42,394 nt of DNA from an uncultured bacterium (GTDB lineage: Bacteria; Bacillota; Clostridia; Oscillospirales; Ruminococcaceae), in contig CAJMQZ010000003.1 of NCBI GenBank assembly GCA_905215595.1, positions 1 through 42,394 of the forward strand. Reading direction: 5' to 3'. Of this stretch, positions 8,290 to 15,719 are shown one piece after another (positions within the stretch are counted from its first letter, which is position 1; every line of letters starts with the position of its first letter). The notes below the pieces were generated by a model. It was not told where the DNA came from. It saw only the letters and a list, made by a program, of their open reading frames with translations, and made no database searches. Both the position numbers and the translations under genes were made by a program.

Positions 8290-8305
8290 TTGCTACCTCG
8301 TTTCT

Positions 8306-8333
8306 GTTATAAAAAACGGCGCTCCCCGGTCAA
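8306..8333 (-). promoter_or_regulatory. Candidate lspA promoter inside the ileS terminator
   Basis: On the minus strand TTGACC (8328-8333) is followed after 16 nt by TATAAC (8306-8311). The -35 box occupies the loop of the ileS terminator hairpin and the -10 box overlaps its U-tract. It would restart transcription for lspA, rluD and the HAD gene. Confidence 0.55.
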
Positions 8334-8342
8334 GGGAGCGCC
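8311..8342 (-). terminator. Intrinsic terminator after ileS
   Basis: Nine-bp arms GGCGCTCCC and GGGAGCGCC (8318-8326 and 8334-8342) with a 7-nt loop; on the minus strand the stem is followed by G and six T. Confidence 0.92.
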
Positions 8343-8380
8343 GCCCTTTTACAAAACAGATTTGTATTGATGCGGGACGC

Positions 8381-11176
8381 TTATGCTTCCACAACGCTGG
8401 CGCAGCGTGCGCACAGGGTGGGGTGTGCGGGGTGGCTGCCGATGGAAGCAGAGTACTTCCAGCAGCGCTCGCACTTGTCGCCGGTGGCGTGTGCAGCTGC
8501 AACACCCAGACCCTCGACAGCGCTGGCAGCGCCGCCCTCGCCCTTGACCAGTTCCACATGGGAGACGATCATCAGGTCGGCCAGCTCGTCCATGGGGATG
8601 CTGTTCAGCAGGTCATAGACGGCATCGCTGCAGTACAGGGTGACGGAGGCTTCCAGAGAAGCGCCGATCAGCTTTTCAGCACGGGCCTGCTCCAGCACCT
8701 TCTTGACCTCGTCGCGCACGGCGATGAGCTGTGCCCACTTTGCCTTGAAGGCTTCGTCGGCGGCGTACTGGCCAGCCTTGGGCATCTGCTCGAACACCAC
8801 ATACTTGTTCATACCCTCGGTCTTGGGCATGAAGTCCCAGATCTCCTGGCTGGTGAAGCACAGGATGGGGGCAATGATCTTGTCCAGAGCGACAAGGATC
8901 TTGTACATGGTGGTCTGGGCGGCCTTGCGGGCTGCGCCGTTGGTGCAGTACAGACGATCCTTGGTGACGTCCAGATAGAAGTTGGACATAGCCACCACGC
9001 AGAAGTTGTACACAGCGTGGTAGACCTTGTTGAAATCGTACACAGCGTAGCCTGCGTTGGTGTTGACGATCAGGTCATCCAGCGCAGCCAGTGCCCAGCG
9101 ATCGATATCCTGCAGCTGGTCGTCTGCAACACAATCGGTGTTGGGGTCAAAGCCGTCCAGATTGCCCAGAATGAAGCGGGCGGTGTTGCGGATCTTGCGG
9201 TAAGCCTCGCTCAGCTGCTTGAAGATGTTCTTGCCGGCACGCACGTCCACGGTGTAGTCGGAAGAAGCCACCCACAGGCGGATGATGTCTGCGCCATAGT
9301 CCTTGATGATCTCGCTGGGCTCCACGCCGTTGCCGGCGCTCTTGTGCATCTGCTTGCCCTGCTCGTCCACCACCCAGCCGTGGCACAGCACGGACTTATA
9401 GGGTGCGCAGCCCTTGCTTGCAACGCTGGTCAGCAGGCTGGACTGGAACCAGCCGCGGAACTGGTCGCCGCCTTCCATATACATATCGGCGGGGAAACGC
9501 AGCTCGGGACGCTCGTCCAGCACGGCGGCATGGGTGGAGCCGGAGTCGAACCAGACGTCCATGATGTCGGTGTCCTTCTCCCACTCGGAAGCGCCGCACT
9601 TCTCGCACACTTCGCCTGCGGGGATGATCTGCTCGGCATCGTACTTATACCATGCGTCAGAGCCTTCCTTGCGGAACAGGGCGCTGACAGCCTTGATGGT
9701 AGCATCGGTGATGTGGTAGGTGCCGCACTTCTTGCAGTAGAAGGCGGGGATGGGCACGCCCCAGGTGCGCTGACGGCTGATGCACCAGTCGTTGCGGTCG
9801 CGCACCATGCCGGTCATGCGGTCATGGCCCCAGTCGGGCATCCAGGTGACCGTGTCGATGGCCTTGTACACGTCCTCGCGGAACTTGGCGATGGAGCAGA
9901 ACCACTGCTCGGTGGCACGGAAGATGATGGGGTGATGGCAGCGCCAGCAGTGCGGGTACTGATGCTTGATGTGCACCTGACCCATGACAGCACCGGACTC
10001 GGTCAAATCGGCCAGAATGGTCTTGTTGGCAGCCCACACGCGCTGACCCGCATACTTGCCGGCCAGCTCGGTCAGATAGCCGCCATCGTCCACGGGGACG
10101 GTGATGGGCACCTGCGGATACTTCTGGCAGACGTTGAAGTCGTCCACGCCGTGGCCGCCTGCGGTATGAACGCAGCCGGAACCGCTTTCCAGCGTGACGT
10201 GGTCACCCAGAATGACCCAGCCCTCCTTGGGCAGGTAGACGTGGTTATAGCGCATCAACTCGAACTCAGCGCCGGAAACGGGCTCACCCACGATCTCGTA
10301 GTTCTCGATGTGGCAGGCGTCCATGACGCTCTTGACCAGTTCGGTGGCCATGATGTGGAACTCATCGCCGATTTTGACGAAGGAGTACTCGAACTGGCCG
10401 TTCAGGCAGATCGCCTCGTTAGCGGGCAGAGTCCAAGTGGTGGTGGTCCAGATGACGAAGTAGGTCTTGTCCATCGGGATGCCGTGCTTTGCCAGCACAC
10501 CGTTGGGGTCCTGCGAGACATGGAAACGGACGAAGATGGAATCGCAGTCGTCCTCACCGTACTCGATCTCAGCCTCAGCCAAAGCGGTGCGGCAGTCCGG
10601 GCACCAGTACACGGGCTTCAGGCCCTTGTAGATGTAGCCCTTCTTGGCCATCTCGCCAAAGATCTCGATCTGGCGTGCCTCAAACTCAGGCTTCAGGGTC
10701 AGGTAGGGGTGCTCGAAATCACCGATGACGCCCAGACGCTTGAACTGGTCGCTCATGATGTCGATGTGCTCGGTGGCAAACTTTTCACAGATCTGGCGCA
10801 GCTCCAGCTTGGAGATGTCCTTCTTCTTCTCACCCACCGAGGACAGAGCCTTCAGCTCAATGGGCAGGCCGTGGGTATCAAAGCCGGGCACATAGGGAGC
10901 CTGGAAGCCCTCCATGTTCTTGTCGCGGATGATGATATCCTTGATGATCTTGTTCAGGGCGGTGCCCATGTGGATGTTGCCGTTTGCATACGGAGGGCCG
11001 TCGTGCAGAATGAACTGGGGCTTGCCCTCGTTGTGCTTCATGAGCTGGTTGTACAGGTCGTTGTCGTCCCAGTCCTTGAGCATGACCGGTTCCTTTTTGG
11101 GCAGACCGGCGCGCATCTCAAACAGGGTCTTGGGCAGATTCAACGTGCTGTCGTACTGCGATTTGTTCTTAGCCAA
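8381..11176 (-). CDS. ileS: Isoleucyl-tRNA synthetase
   Basis: A 931-residue class I aminoacyl-tRNA synthetase that charges tRNA-Ile. The HIGH-type motif is GPPYANGNIHMGTALNK near residue 60, the editing domain lies in the middle, and the KMSKS-type motif appears as GKQMHKSAGNG near residue 600, a variant in which only the second lysine of the box stays in place. The C-terminus has a zinc site CERCW..CARC (about residues 905-925). The start appears to be TTG at 11174-11176 (MAKNKSQYDSTLNLP), with AGGAG about 11 nt upstream; no better ATG is near. It follows divIVA by 36 nt and ends at a strong terminator. Only 36 nt separate it from divIVA, so no T-box leader fits directly in front of it. Confidence 0.96.
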   Translation of the reverse strand: MAKNKSQYDSTLNLPKTLFEMRAGLPKKEPVMLKDWDDNDLYNQLMKHNEGKPQFILHDGPPYANGNIHMGTALNKIIKDIIIRDKNMEGFQAPYVPGFDTHGLPIELKALSSVGEKKKDISKLELRQICEKFATEHIDIMSDQFKRLGVIGDFEHPYLTLKPEFEARQIEIFGEMAKKGYIYKGLKPVYWCPDCRTALAEAEIEYGEDDCDSIFVRFHVSQDPNGVLAKHGIPMDKTYFVIWTTTTWTLPANEAICLNGQFEYSFVKIGDEFHIMATELVKSVMDACHIENYEIVGEPVSGAEFELMRYNHVYLPKEGWVILGDHVTLESGSGCVHTAGGHGVDDFNVCQKYPQVPITVPVDDGGYLTELAGKYAGQRVWAANKTILADLTESGAVMGQVHIKHQYPHCWRCHHPIIFRATEQWFCSIAKFREDVYKAIDTVTWMPDWGHDRMTGMVRDRNDWCISRQRTWGVPIPAFYCKKCGTYHITDATIKAVSALFRKEGSDAWYKYDAEQIIPAGEVCEKCGASEWEKDTDIMDVWFDSGSTHAAVLDERPELRFPADMYMEGGDQFRGWFQSSLLTSVASKGCAPYKSVLCHGWVVDEQGKQMHKSAGNGVEPSEIIKDYGADIIRLWVASSDYTVDVRAGKNIFKQLSEAYRKIRNTARFILGNLDGFDPNTDCVADDQLQDIDRWALAALDDLIVNTNAGYAVYDFNKVYHAVYNFCVVAMSNFYLDVTKDRLYCTNGAARKAAQTTMYKILVALDKIIAPILCFTSQEIWDFMPKTEGMNKYVVFEQMPKAGQYAADEAFKAKWAQLIAVRDEVKKVLEQARAEKLIGASLEASVTLYCSDAVYDLLNSIPMDELADLMIVSHVELVKGEGGAASAVEGLGVAAAHATGDKCERCWKYSASIGSHPAHPTLCARCASVVEA

Positions 11177-11212
11177 TGGTTTACACTCTCCTCTATTTTT
11201 GCGTTGGGTGCC

Positions 11213-12052
11213 TTACTCGCTGAACTTTACGCCCTGAAAAGCGTCGTAGTCCGGCTCGTCCGGCTTCATATCAGCAGGAGGCGGGTCCAGCTTGAGCTGG
11301 CTTTCGTCCTTTGCCCAGAAATCCTCGCTGCTGTCAGCCGCCTTGTCGTCATCGGCAGGGGCGGCAGGTTCGGTGGTTTCGGTCGGTTCGGCAGGCTGCT
11401 GTGCCGGGGCTGCTGCAGCATCGGCTGCGGGGGCAGTCTCGGGCTGTGCGGCGGGCTGCTCTGCGGCAGCTTCCTGCGCAGGCTCTGCGTCCTGTGCGGG
11501 GGCGTCCTTTTCAGCGTCCTTGGTTTCCTTCTGGAACTCCGGCAGACGGCTCAAAGACTCCACGTGGCTGCGGTACAAATTGAGCACATCTGCCTTGAAG
11601 CGGGTGACCTCCAGACGGACGCGGTCGTACTCCCGCTCCTCAGCCAGACGCTTCTCGTTGGCCTCGTTCTCGATCTCGTCTGCGCGGTCGCTTGCCTTTT
11701 GCAGCAGCTCGTTGGCGTCGCGGATGATATCATCGCCCCGCAGGTTTGCGCGGTGGATGATCTCCTCGGCCTTCTGGTTTGCTTCGCGGATCACGTTTTC
11801 GCCCATGCGCTGGGCGTTGATCAGTGCGCTCTTGAGCATATCGCCGTCAGCTTCAAAGCTTTGCAGCTCGCCCTTGAGCTTCTGGTTCTCTGCGGTCAGA
11901 TCAGCGATCTGCTTGCGCAGCTGCTCTGCCTGCGCATCGTTCTGCTGCAGCTGCTCCTCGACCTTGTCCAGAAAACGATCCACGTCCTCTGTACGGTAGC
12001 CGCGGAGGTTTTTTTCAAATTGTACAGAGCGGACATCCTGCGGAGTCAGCAT
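11213..12052 (-). CDS. divIVA: DivIVA-domain cell division/polarity protein
   Basis: A 279-residue protein. Residues 1-40 (MLTPQDVRSVQFEKNLRGYR..) form the DivIVA membrane-curvature-binding domain; residues about 30-170 are a long coiled coil rich in Glu, Gln and Ala. The last 100 residues are a disordered Ala/Pro/Glu-rich tail ending in DEPDYDAFQGVKF. DivIVA gathers at strongly curved membrane (division sites, poles) and recruits partners. The ATG at 12050-12052 has GGAGG 7 nt upstream. It lies between ylmH and ileS as is common in Firmicutes. The long low-complexity tail differs from the short end of Bacillus DivIVA. Confidence 0.93.
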   Translation of the reverse strand: MLTPQDVRSVQFEKNLRGYRTEDVDRFLDKVEEQLQQNDAQAEQLRKQIADLTAENQKLKGELQSFEADGDMLKSALINAQRMGENVIREANQKAEEIIHRANLRGDDIIRDANELLQKASDRADEIENEANEKRLAEEREYDRVRLEVTRFKADVLNLYRSHVESLSRLPEFQKETKDAEKDAPAQDAEPAQEAAAEQPAAQPETAPAADAAAAPAQQPAEPTETTEPAAPADDDKAADSSEDFWAKDESQLKLDPPPADMKPDEPDYDAFQGVKFSE

Positions 12053-12073
12053 AGTTATTTCCTCCCATAGCTT

Positions 12074-12892
12074 TTAATATTGAAAGAACTCAATGATCGA
12101 ACGATCTTTTTTACTTTTCCCGGGCAATGCAGTCAGCCGGAAGCGGCCCTTGCCGCGCACGGTGAACACATCCTGCTCGTATACAGGGGCATGGGGTTTT
12201 TCCACCGGCAGATGGTTGATCTCTACCCTGCCCGCCTCGATCAGCTCCGCAGCAGTGCCGCGGCTGACGTGCAGCATGGCAGAAAGCACCGCGTCCAGCC
12301 GCAGGGAGGACACAGTAGCGGTGAGCAGCTGCCGCTCCGGTGCCGGGAAAGCCGGAATTTCTTCCGGCTCCAGCAGATGGGTGGACACCTCTGTGCGTCC
12401 CGCCTGACACAGCTCCCGGCAGATAAGCTTTGCCGCCGGTTCCAGCGCGAACACATAGGCCGTGCCCGGCGCATCGGCAGGCAGCAGGATATCGCCCAGT
12501 GCCTCACGCTTGAGGGCAAGCCCCATCAGGCTGCCCAGATAATCCTTGTGCGCGGGGAGCGCCGCACCGGGCAGCGCCCGGCATTGCAGCTGTACGCAGC
12601 GCACCGGACACTCGCCGTAGCTGTACTCCGGCTCCAGACAGAGCACCCGGCGCTCGGCCTCGGGCCAGCCGCCGTCAAAACGCCAGCCGTCCCGCACACC
12701 GGCGCGTCCCAGTGCCGCCCGGGCAAGATCCTGTTCCCGGTCGCTGAGGAATGCAGAGTACCGGGCTATGCCGCGGGAAAAAGCCGCATCGGCAAGATCC
12801 TCGATATGCCGCATGAGATAGCGTTCCTCATCATTGCGGGCGGGCACAAAACCCCGCACCGCACCGGCTGCCGGATCAATAGAATGCGCCAT
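12074..12892 (-). CDS. ylmH: YlmH-family S4-domain RNA-binding protein
   Basis: A 272-residue protein. The N-terminal two thirds match the YlmH fold (ARNDEERYLMRHIEDLADAAF.., YLGSLMGLALKREALGDIL), and the C-terminus holds an S4 RNA-binding domain (SSLRLDAVLSAMLHVSRGTAAELIEAG.., about residues 195-250). YlmH homologues act on stalled large ribosomal subunits in bacterial ribosome rescue; assigning that here is by family. The ATG at 12890-12892 overlaps the end of sepF by 17 nt and has GGAG just upstream inside sepF, so translation is probably coupled. The membrane gene ylmG, often between sepF and ylmH, is absent. Confidence 0.92.
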   Translation of the reverse strand: MAHSIDPAAGAVRGFVPARNDEERYLMRHIEDLADAAFSRGIARYSAFLSDREQDLARAALGRAGVRDGWRFDGGWPEAERRVLCLEPEYSYGECPVRCVQLQCRALPGAALPAHKDYLGSLMGLALKREALGDILLPADAPGTAYVFALEPAAKLICRELCQAGRTEVSTHLLEPEEIPAFPAPERQLLTATVSSLRLDAVLSAMLHVSRGTAAELIEAGRVEINHLPVEKPHAPVYEQDVFTVRGKGRFRLTALPGKSKKDRSIIEFFQY

Positions 12893-13340
12893 TGTTCTCC
12901 AGCTCGTCCAGCAGGTCGCCCATGATATCCACGTTGTACGGGGTAATGATAAAGGTGCTGTTGGCTACGCGCTTGATCTGGCCGTTGTTGGCGTAGGCCA
13001 CGCCGGACAAAAAGTCTACCAGACGACGGGAGACCTCCTTGTTGGTGGACTCCAGGTTCAGCACCACGGTACGCTTATTGTTCAGATGATCGGCAATGGT
13101 GCTGGCATCCTCGAACCGCTCGGGCTTGACCAGAACCACCTTGAGCTGGGTGGTGGCATGGATGTTGACCACCTTGTTCTTCTTGCTGGTGCCCTCGGCA
13201 GGCTCTTCGGTCTCTTCGTCCATCCCGATGCCAACGCCGCTGTTGTTGTTCACCATCTGGGGGCCGTCATCGATGTACTGGTCCTCGTACTCGTCCCCTT
13301 CGCCCATCAGGCCCTTCTTAATGCTATCCAGCAAAGACAT
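12876..13340 (-). CDS. sepF: SepF cell division protein
   Basis: A 154-residue protein. The N-terminus MSLLDSIKKGLMG is a short amphipathic membrane-binding helix, residues about 17-60 are an acidic flexible linker, and residues about 65-150 form the SepF core (VVLVKPERFEDASTIADHLNNKR..VVLNLE..RRLVDFLSGVAYA). SepF polymerises into rings that bind the tail of FtsZ and tether it to the membrane. Start ATG with AAAGGAG upstream. It is first in the sepF-ylmH-divIVA-ileS series and has its own strong promoter at 13418-13446. ftsZ is not in the window. Confidence 0.95.
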   Translation of the reverse strand: MSLLDSIKKGLMGEGDEYEDQYIDDGPQMVNNNSGVGIGMDEETEEPAEGTSKKNKVVNIHATTQLKVVLVKPERFEDASTIADHLNNKRTVVLNLESTNKEVSRRLVDFLSGVAYANNGQIKRVANSTFIITPYNVDIMGDLLDELENNGAFY

Positions 13341-13362
13341 AATTATCTGCTCCTTTCATTCG

Positions 13363-13379
13363 GGCAGCGCCCGGCTGCC
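13363..13379 (-). promoter_or_regulatory. Hairpin in the sepF leader
   Basis: Perfect 6-bp arms GGCAGC and GCTGCC with a 5-nt loop lie in the transcribed leader between the sepF promoter and the ribosome site. A weaker TTTGCA/TGCAAA repeat lies about 20 nt further upstream in the leader. Role unknown. Confidence 0.4.
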
Positions 13380-13417
13380 TGGCGTTCTTTGCAAAAAGAA
13401 TGCAAATAGCTTTTACT

Positions 13418-13446
13418 ATTATCTGATTTTTTGCAGCAGATGTCAA
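13418..13446 (-). promoter_or_regulatory. sepF promoter
   Basis: Minus-strand TTGACA (13441-13446), 17-nt spacer, GATAAT (13418-13423). The -35 box is a perfect sigma-A type match. It abuts the stop codon of the HlyD-like gene, giving a leader of about 70 nt. Confidence 0.85.
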
Positions 13447-13449
13447 TAA

Positions 13450-14763
13450 CTACAAAAGTTTTCCGTCATATAAATTTTGTCCCGAGACGATTATTTCGTC
13501 ATAAAGCCTTACCTGACTGACAGAACCGTCCGTTCCCTTGGGCAAAACAAGGATGTAATCGTCTTCCGAGATCAGCGGATGGTCGGCATCCACAGGGTCG
13601 ATCTTGCAGAAACGGGCGATGTTGCCGTATTTGACATACACGCCCGGGATATAGTTTTCGCCCTGCGTCTCGGCCTCGGTGCCGTCCTCCTTGAGGTAGT
13701 GCACCGCTGCGGCGGGAACCCGCAGGCCGGTGCTCTCGCCGGTGCTGATGCGGGCGCGGGCATGGTTGAGGCACAGCACATCGCCGTTGATGGAGTTGCA
13801 TTGCAACACAAAGCGGGCAACATCCTTTTCTGCATCAATGGTCACCTCGGAAACGGTGGCGCGCAAGGCGGCATCGCTCTGGCCGGGGAAGCTGATCTCT
13901 ACTGCCGTGCGCAGGGGCTTGCCGTCCGAACCCAGCAGCTTTTCGGCCTGCTTTGCGGAGCATACCCCGGCGTACTGCCAGCTGAACCCGGCCACCAGCT
14001 TGCCTACGCAGCCATCCAGTGGCATCTCGGGGTCAGAGTCCAGATAAGCCTTGAGCTGTTCCGGGCTCTGCGCCAGAATGTCCGCAGCACCGGCGTTCAG
14101 CCGTCCGCTGCTGGCAGCTCGGACAAAGTAGCCGGTAGTGGGGGCGGCGATCTGGGTGGGGTTGCCCAGCTGTGCCTGCACGGTCTGTGCCTGCTGGGCA
14201 AGCAGCGCGATCTGATCCGCAAAGCCGGCGGTATCGCCGGTGGTGATCCACAGCTTGTTCTGCGCCAGCAAATAGGCATCGGCGCTTTCGTCCACATCGC
14301 TGTATTGGGCGGTATCCAGTGCATCCAGCAGGTCATACAGCGCACCGGAGCGCTCCTTGAGCAGGCCGTCCAGTTGGGTGGCTGCGATGTTCTGGGAGCG
14401 CTGCAAAAGGTCGATCTGGCTGGTAAGCTGGGTCAGCTGCTGGCGCAGCACCGCCTGATTGGCATCGGTATACAGCTCTGCAACAGCAGTGCCTGCCGAC
14501 ACCCGCTCGCCGTCCGCAACAAGGTAACCCAGATTGCCGCTGCCGGAAATGCAGGTTTCGTCAAACAGCAGCACGCCGTCCGCTTCAATGGTATCGGAGA
14601 TGGTAATGGGCAGCGCCGTTTCGTAGACGTTCTGGGGGAAAAGGATGTGCGCCGCCTGCCAGCAGACATACGCAGCCGCCGCCAGCAAAAAGGCGGCCAG
14701 CACGACCGCCAGCGTGGTAAGCGCAGAGAGCTTGCGGCGCGGTTCCTGAGGGGTTTCCGGCAT
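13450..14763 (-). CDS. HlyD-like single-pass membrane protein (periplasmic-adaptor type)
   Basis: A 437-residue protein with one membrane segment at about residues 14-34 (LTTLAVVLAAFLLAAAAYV) and an extracytoplasmic part. A beta-rich lipoyl-like half (ADGVLLFDE..LGYLVADGERVSAGTAVAELYTD) is followed by a coiled-coil hairpin (about residues 95-200) and a second beta half, the usual order of HlyD/membrane-fusion proteins. No transporter partner is adjacent; it closes the mutS-mutL-miaA series. Homologues of this gene are often found near the division cluster in Ruminococcaceae, so a role in the envelope is plausible but not shown. The start is ATG 14761-14763 with AAAGGA upstream, 5 nt after the miaA stop. 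Confidence 0.72.
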   Translation of the reverse strand: MPETPQEPRRKLSALTTLAVVLAAFLLAAAAYVCWQAAHILFPQNVYETALPITISDTIEADGVLLFDETCISGSGNLGYLVADGERVSAGTAVAELYTDANQAVLRQQLTQLTSQIDLLQRSQNIAATQLDGLLKERSGALYDLLDALDTAQYSDVDESADAYLLAQNKLWITTGDTAGFADQIALLAQQAQTVQAQLGNPTQIAAPTTGYFVRAASSGRLNAGAADILAQSPEQLKAYLDSDPEMPLDGCVGKLVAGFSWQYAGVCSAKQAEKLLGSDGKPLRTAVEISFPGQSDAALRATVSEVTIDAEKDVARFVLQCNSINGDVLCLNHARARISTGESTGLRVPAAAVHYLKEDGTEAETQGENYIPGVYVKYGNIARFCKIDPVDADHPLISEDDYILVLPKGTDGSVSQVRLYDEIIVSGQNLYDGKLL

Positions 14764-14768
14764 AAGGA

Positions 14769-15719
14769 TCATCCTTTCAATAAAAAGTCTTGGGTCAGGC
14801 GCAAAGCGGTCTGCCGCACGTCCGCCGCCCCGGCGTCCAGCCATGTGACCCCGTCCATATGGCGGAACCATGTCAGCTGGCGCTTGGCGTAGTTGCGGGA
14901 GGCCTGTTTGAGCTTTTCGGTGCAGGCCTCAAGCGAGGCGGTCTGCTGGAAATACGGAAAAAATTCTTTATAGCCGATGGCCTGTGCGGCGGTGCGGAAG
15001 GCTTCGCGGTTGCGCCAGACGTATTCCGCTTCGGCTAAAAGCCCGGCCTCCAGCATTTTGTCCACCCGCAGGTCGATGCGGCGGTACAGCGCTGCGCGGT
15101 CCGGGAAGTCCAGCCCCAGCACAAGGCTGCGGTAGGGGCGCTCCGGCGGCAGCGAATTGGCCTTTTGTTCGCTGAGACGCTTGCCGGTGGCACGGTAGTG
15201 TTCCAGCGCCCGCAACACCCGTACCTTATTATTGGGGTGGATGGCAGCGGCGGCTTCCGGGTCCACGGCTTGCAGTTTTGCGTGCATGGCTTCCGGGCCG
15301 ATGGACTCCAGTTCAGCGGTCAGTTGCTCGCGCAGACCGTCCGGGGCTTTTTCGGCGGTGAATCGAACACCATATAAAAGGCTCTGCACATACAGGCCGG
15401 TACCGCCCACCAGCAGCGGCAGATGACCCCGGGCAGTGATATCCTGGATATACTCCCCTGCCAGCGCGGTGAAATCCGCCACGCTGAAGGTCTTTTCCGG
15501 GGTGAGGATGTCCACGCCGTGGTGCGGGATGCCGCAGGTCTCCTGCGGGGTGACCTTAGCGGTGCCCACATCCAATCCTTTATAAATCTGCATGGAGTCG
15601 GCACTGATGACCTCGCCGGAGAACTGCTGCGCCAGCGCAACGCCCAGCGCGGTCTTGCCGGTGGCGGTGGGGCCTACCACAGCCACCACGGCAGGTTTTG
15701 CATTACACGATGCGTCCAA
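14769..15719 (-). CDS. miaA: tRNA dimethylallyltransferase
   Basis: A 316-residue enzyme that attaches a dimethylallyl group to A37 of tRNAs reading UNN codons. The P-loop reads VVGPTATGKTALGVALAQ near residue 15; DSMQIYKGLDVGTAK and HHGVDIL..FSVADF follow, as does GGTGLYVQSLLYG. No in-frame ATG fits; the best start is TTG at 15717-15719, with AAAGGAG about 13 nt upstream, overlapping the mutL end by 17 nt. A GTG ten codons in is an alternative. The product of MiaA is the substrate of MiaB, whose gene lies at 21079-22470 in the same region. Confidence 0.92.
   Translation of the reverse strand: MDASCNAKPAVVAVVGPTATGKTALGVALAQQFSGEVISADSMQIYKGLDVGTAKVTPQETCGIPHHGVDILTPEKTFSVADFTALAGEYIQDITARGHLPLLVGGTGLYVQSLLYGVRFTAEKAPDGLREQLTAELESIGPEAMHAKLQAVDPEAAAAIHPNNKVRVLRALEHYRATGKRLSEQKANSLPPERPYRSLVLGLDFPDRAALYRRIDLRVDKMLEAGLLAEAEYVWRNREAFRTAAQAIGYKEFFPYFQQTASLEACTEKLKQASRNYAKRQLTWFRHMDGVTWLDAGAADVRQTALRLTQDFLLKG

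Noticed and set aside
11177..11212. T-box leader for ileS
   Set aside because: Only 36 nt separate divIVA and ileS, far too short for a T-box, and no conserved T-box sequence is seen.
8144..12070. A 1308-codon open frame on the plus strand
   Set aside because: It is antisense to lspA, ileS and divIVA, all of which have clear motifs. Long antisense frames arise from GC-rich codon use; it has no recognisable domain.
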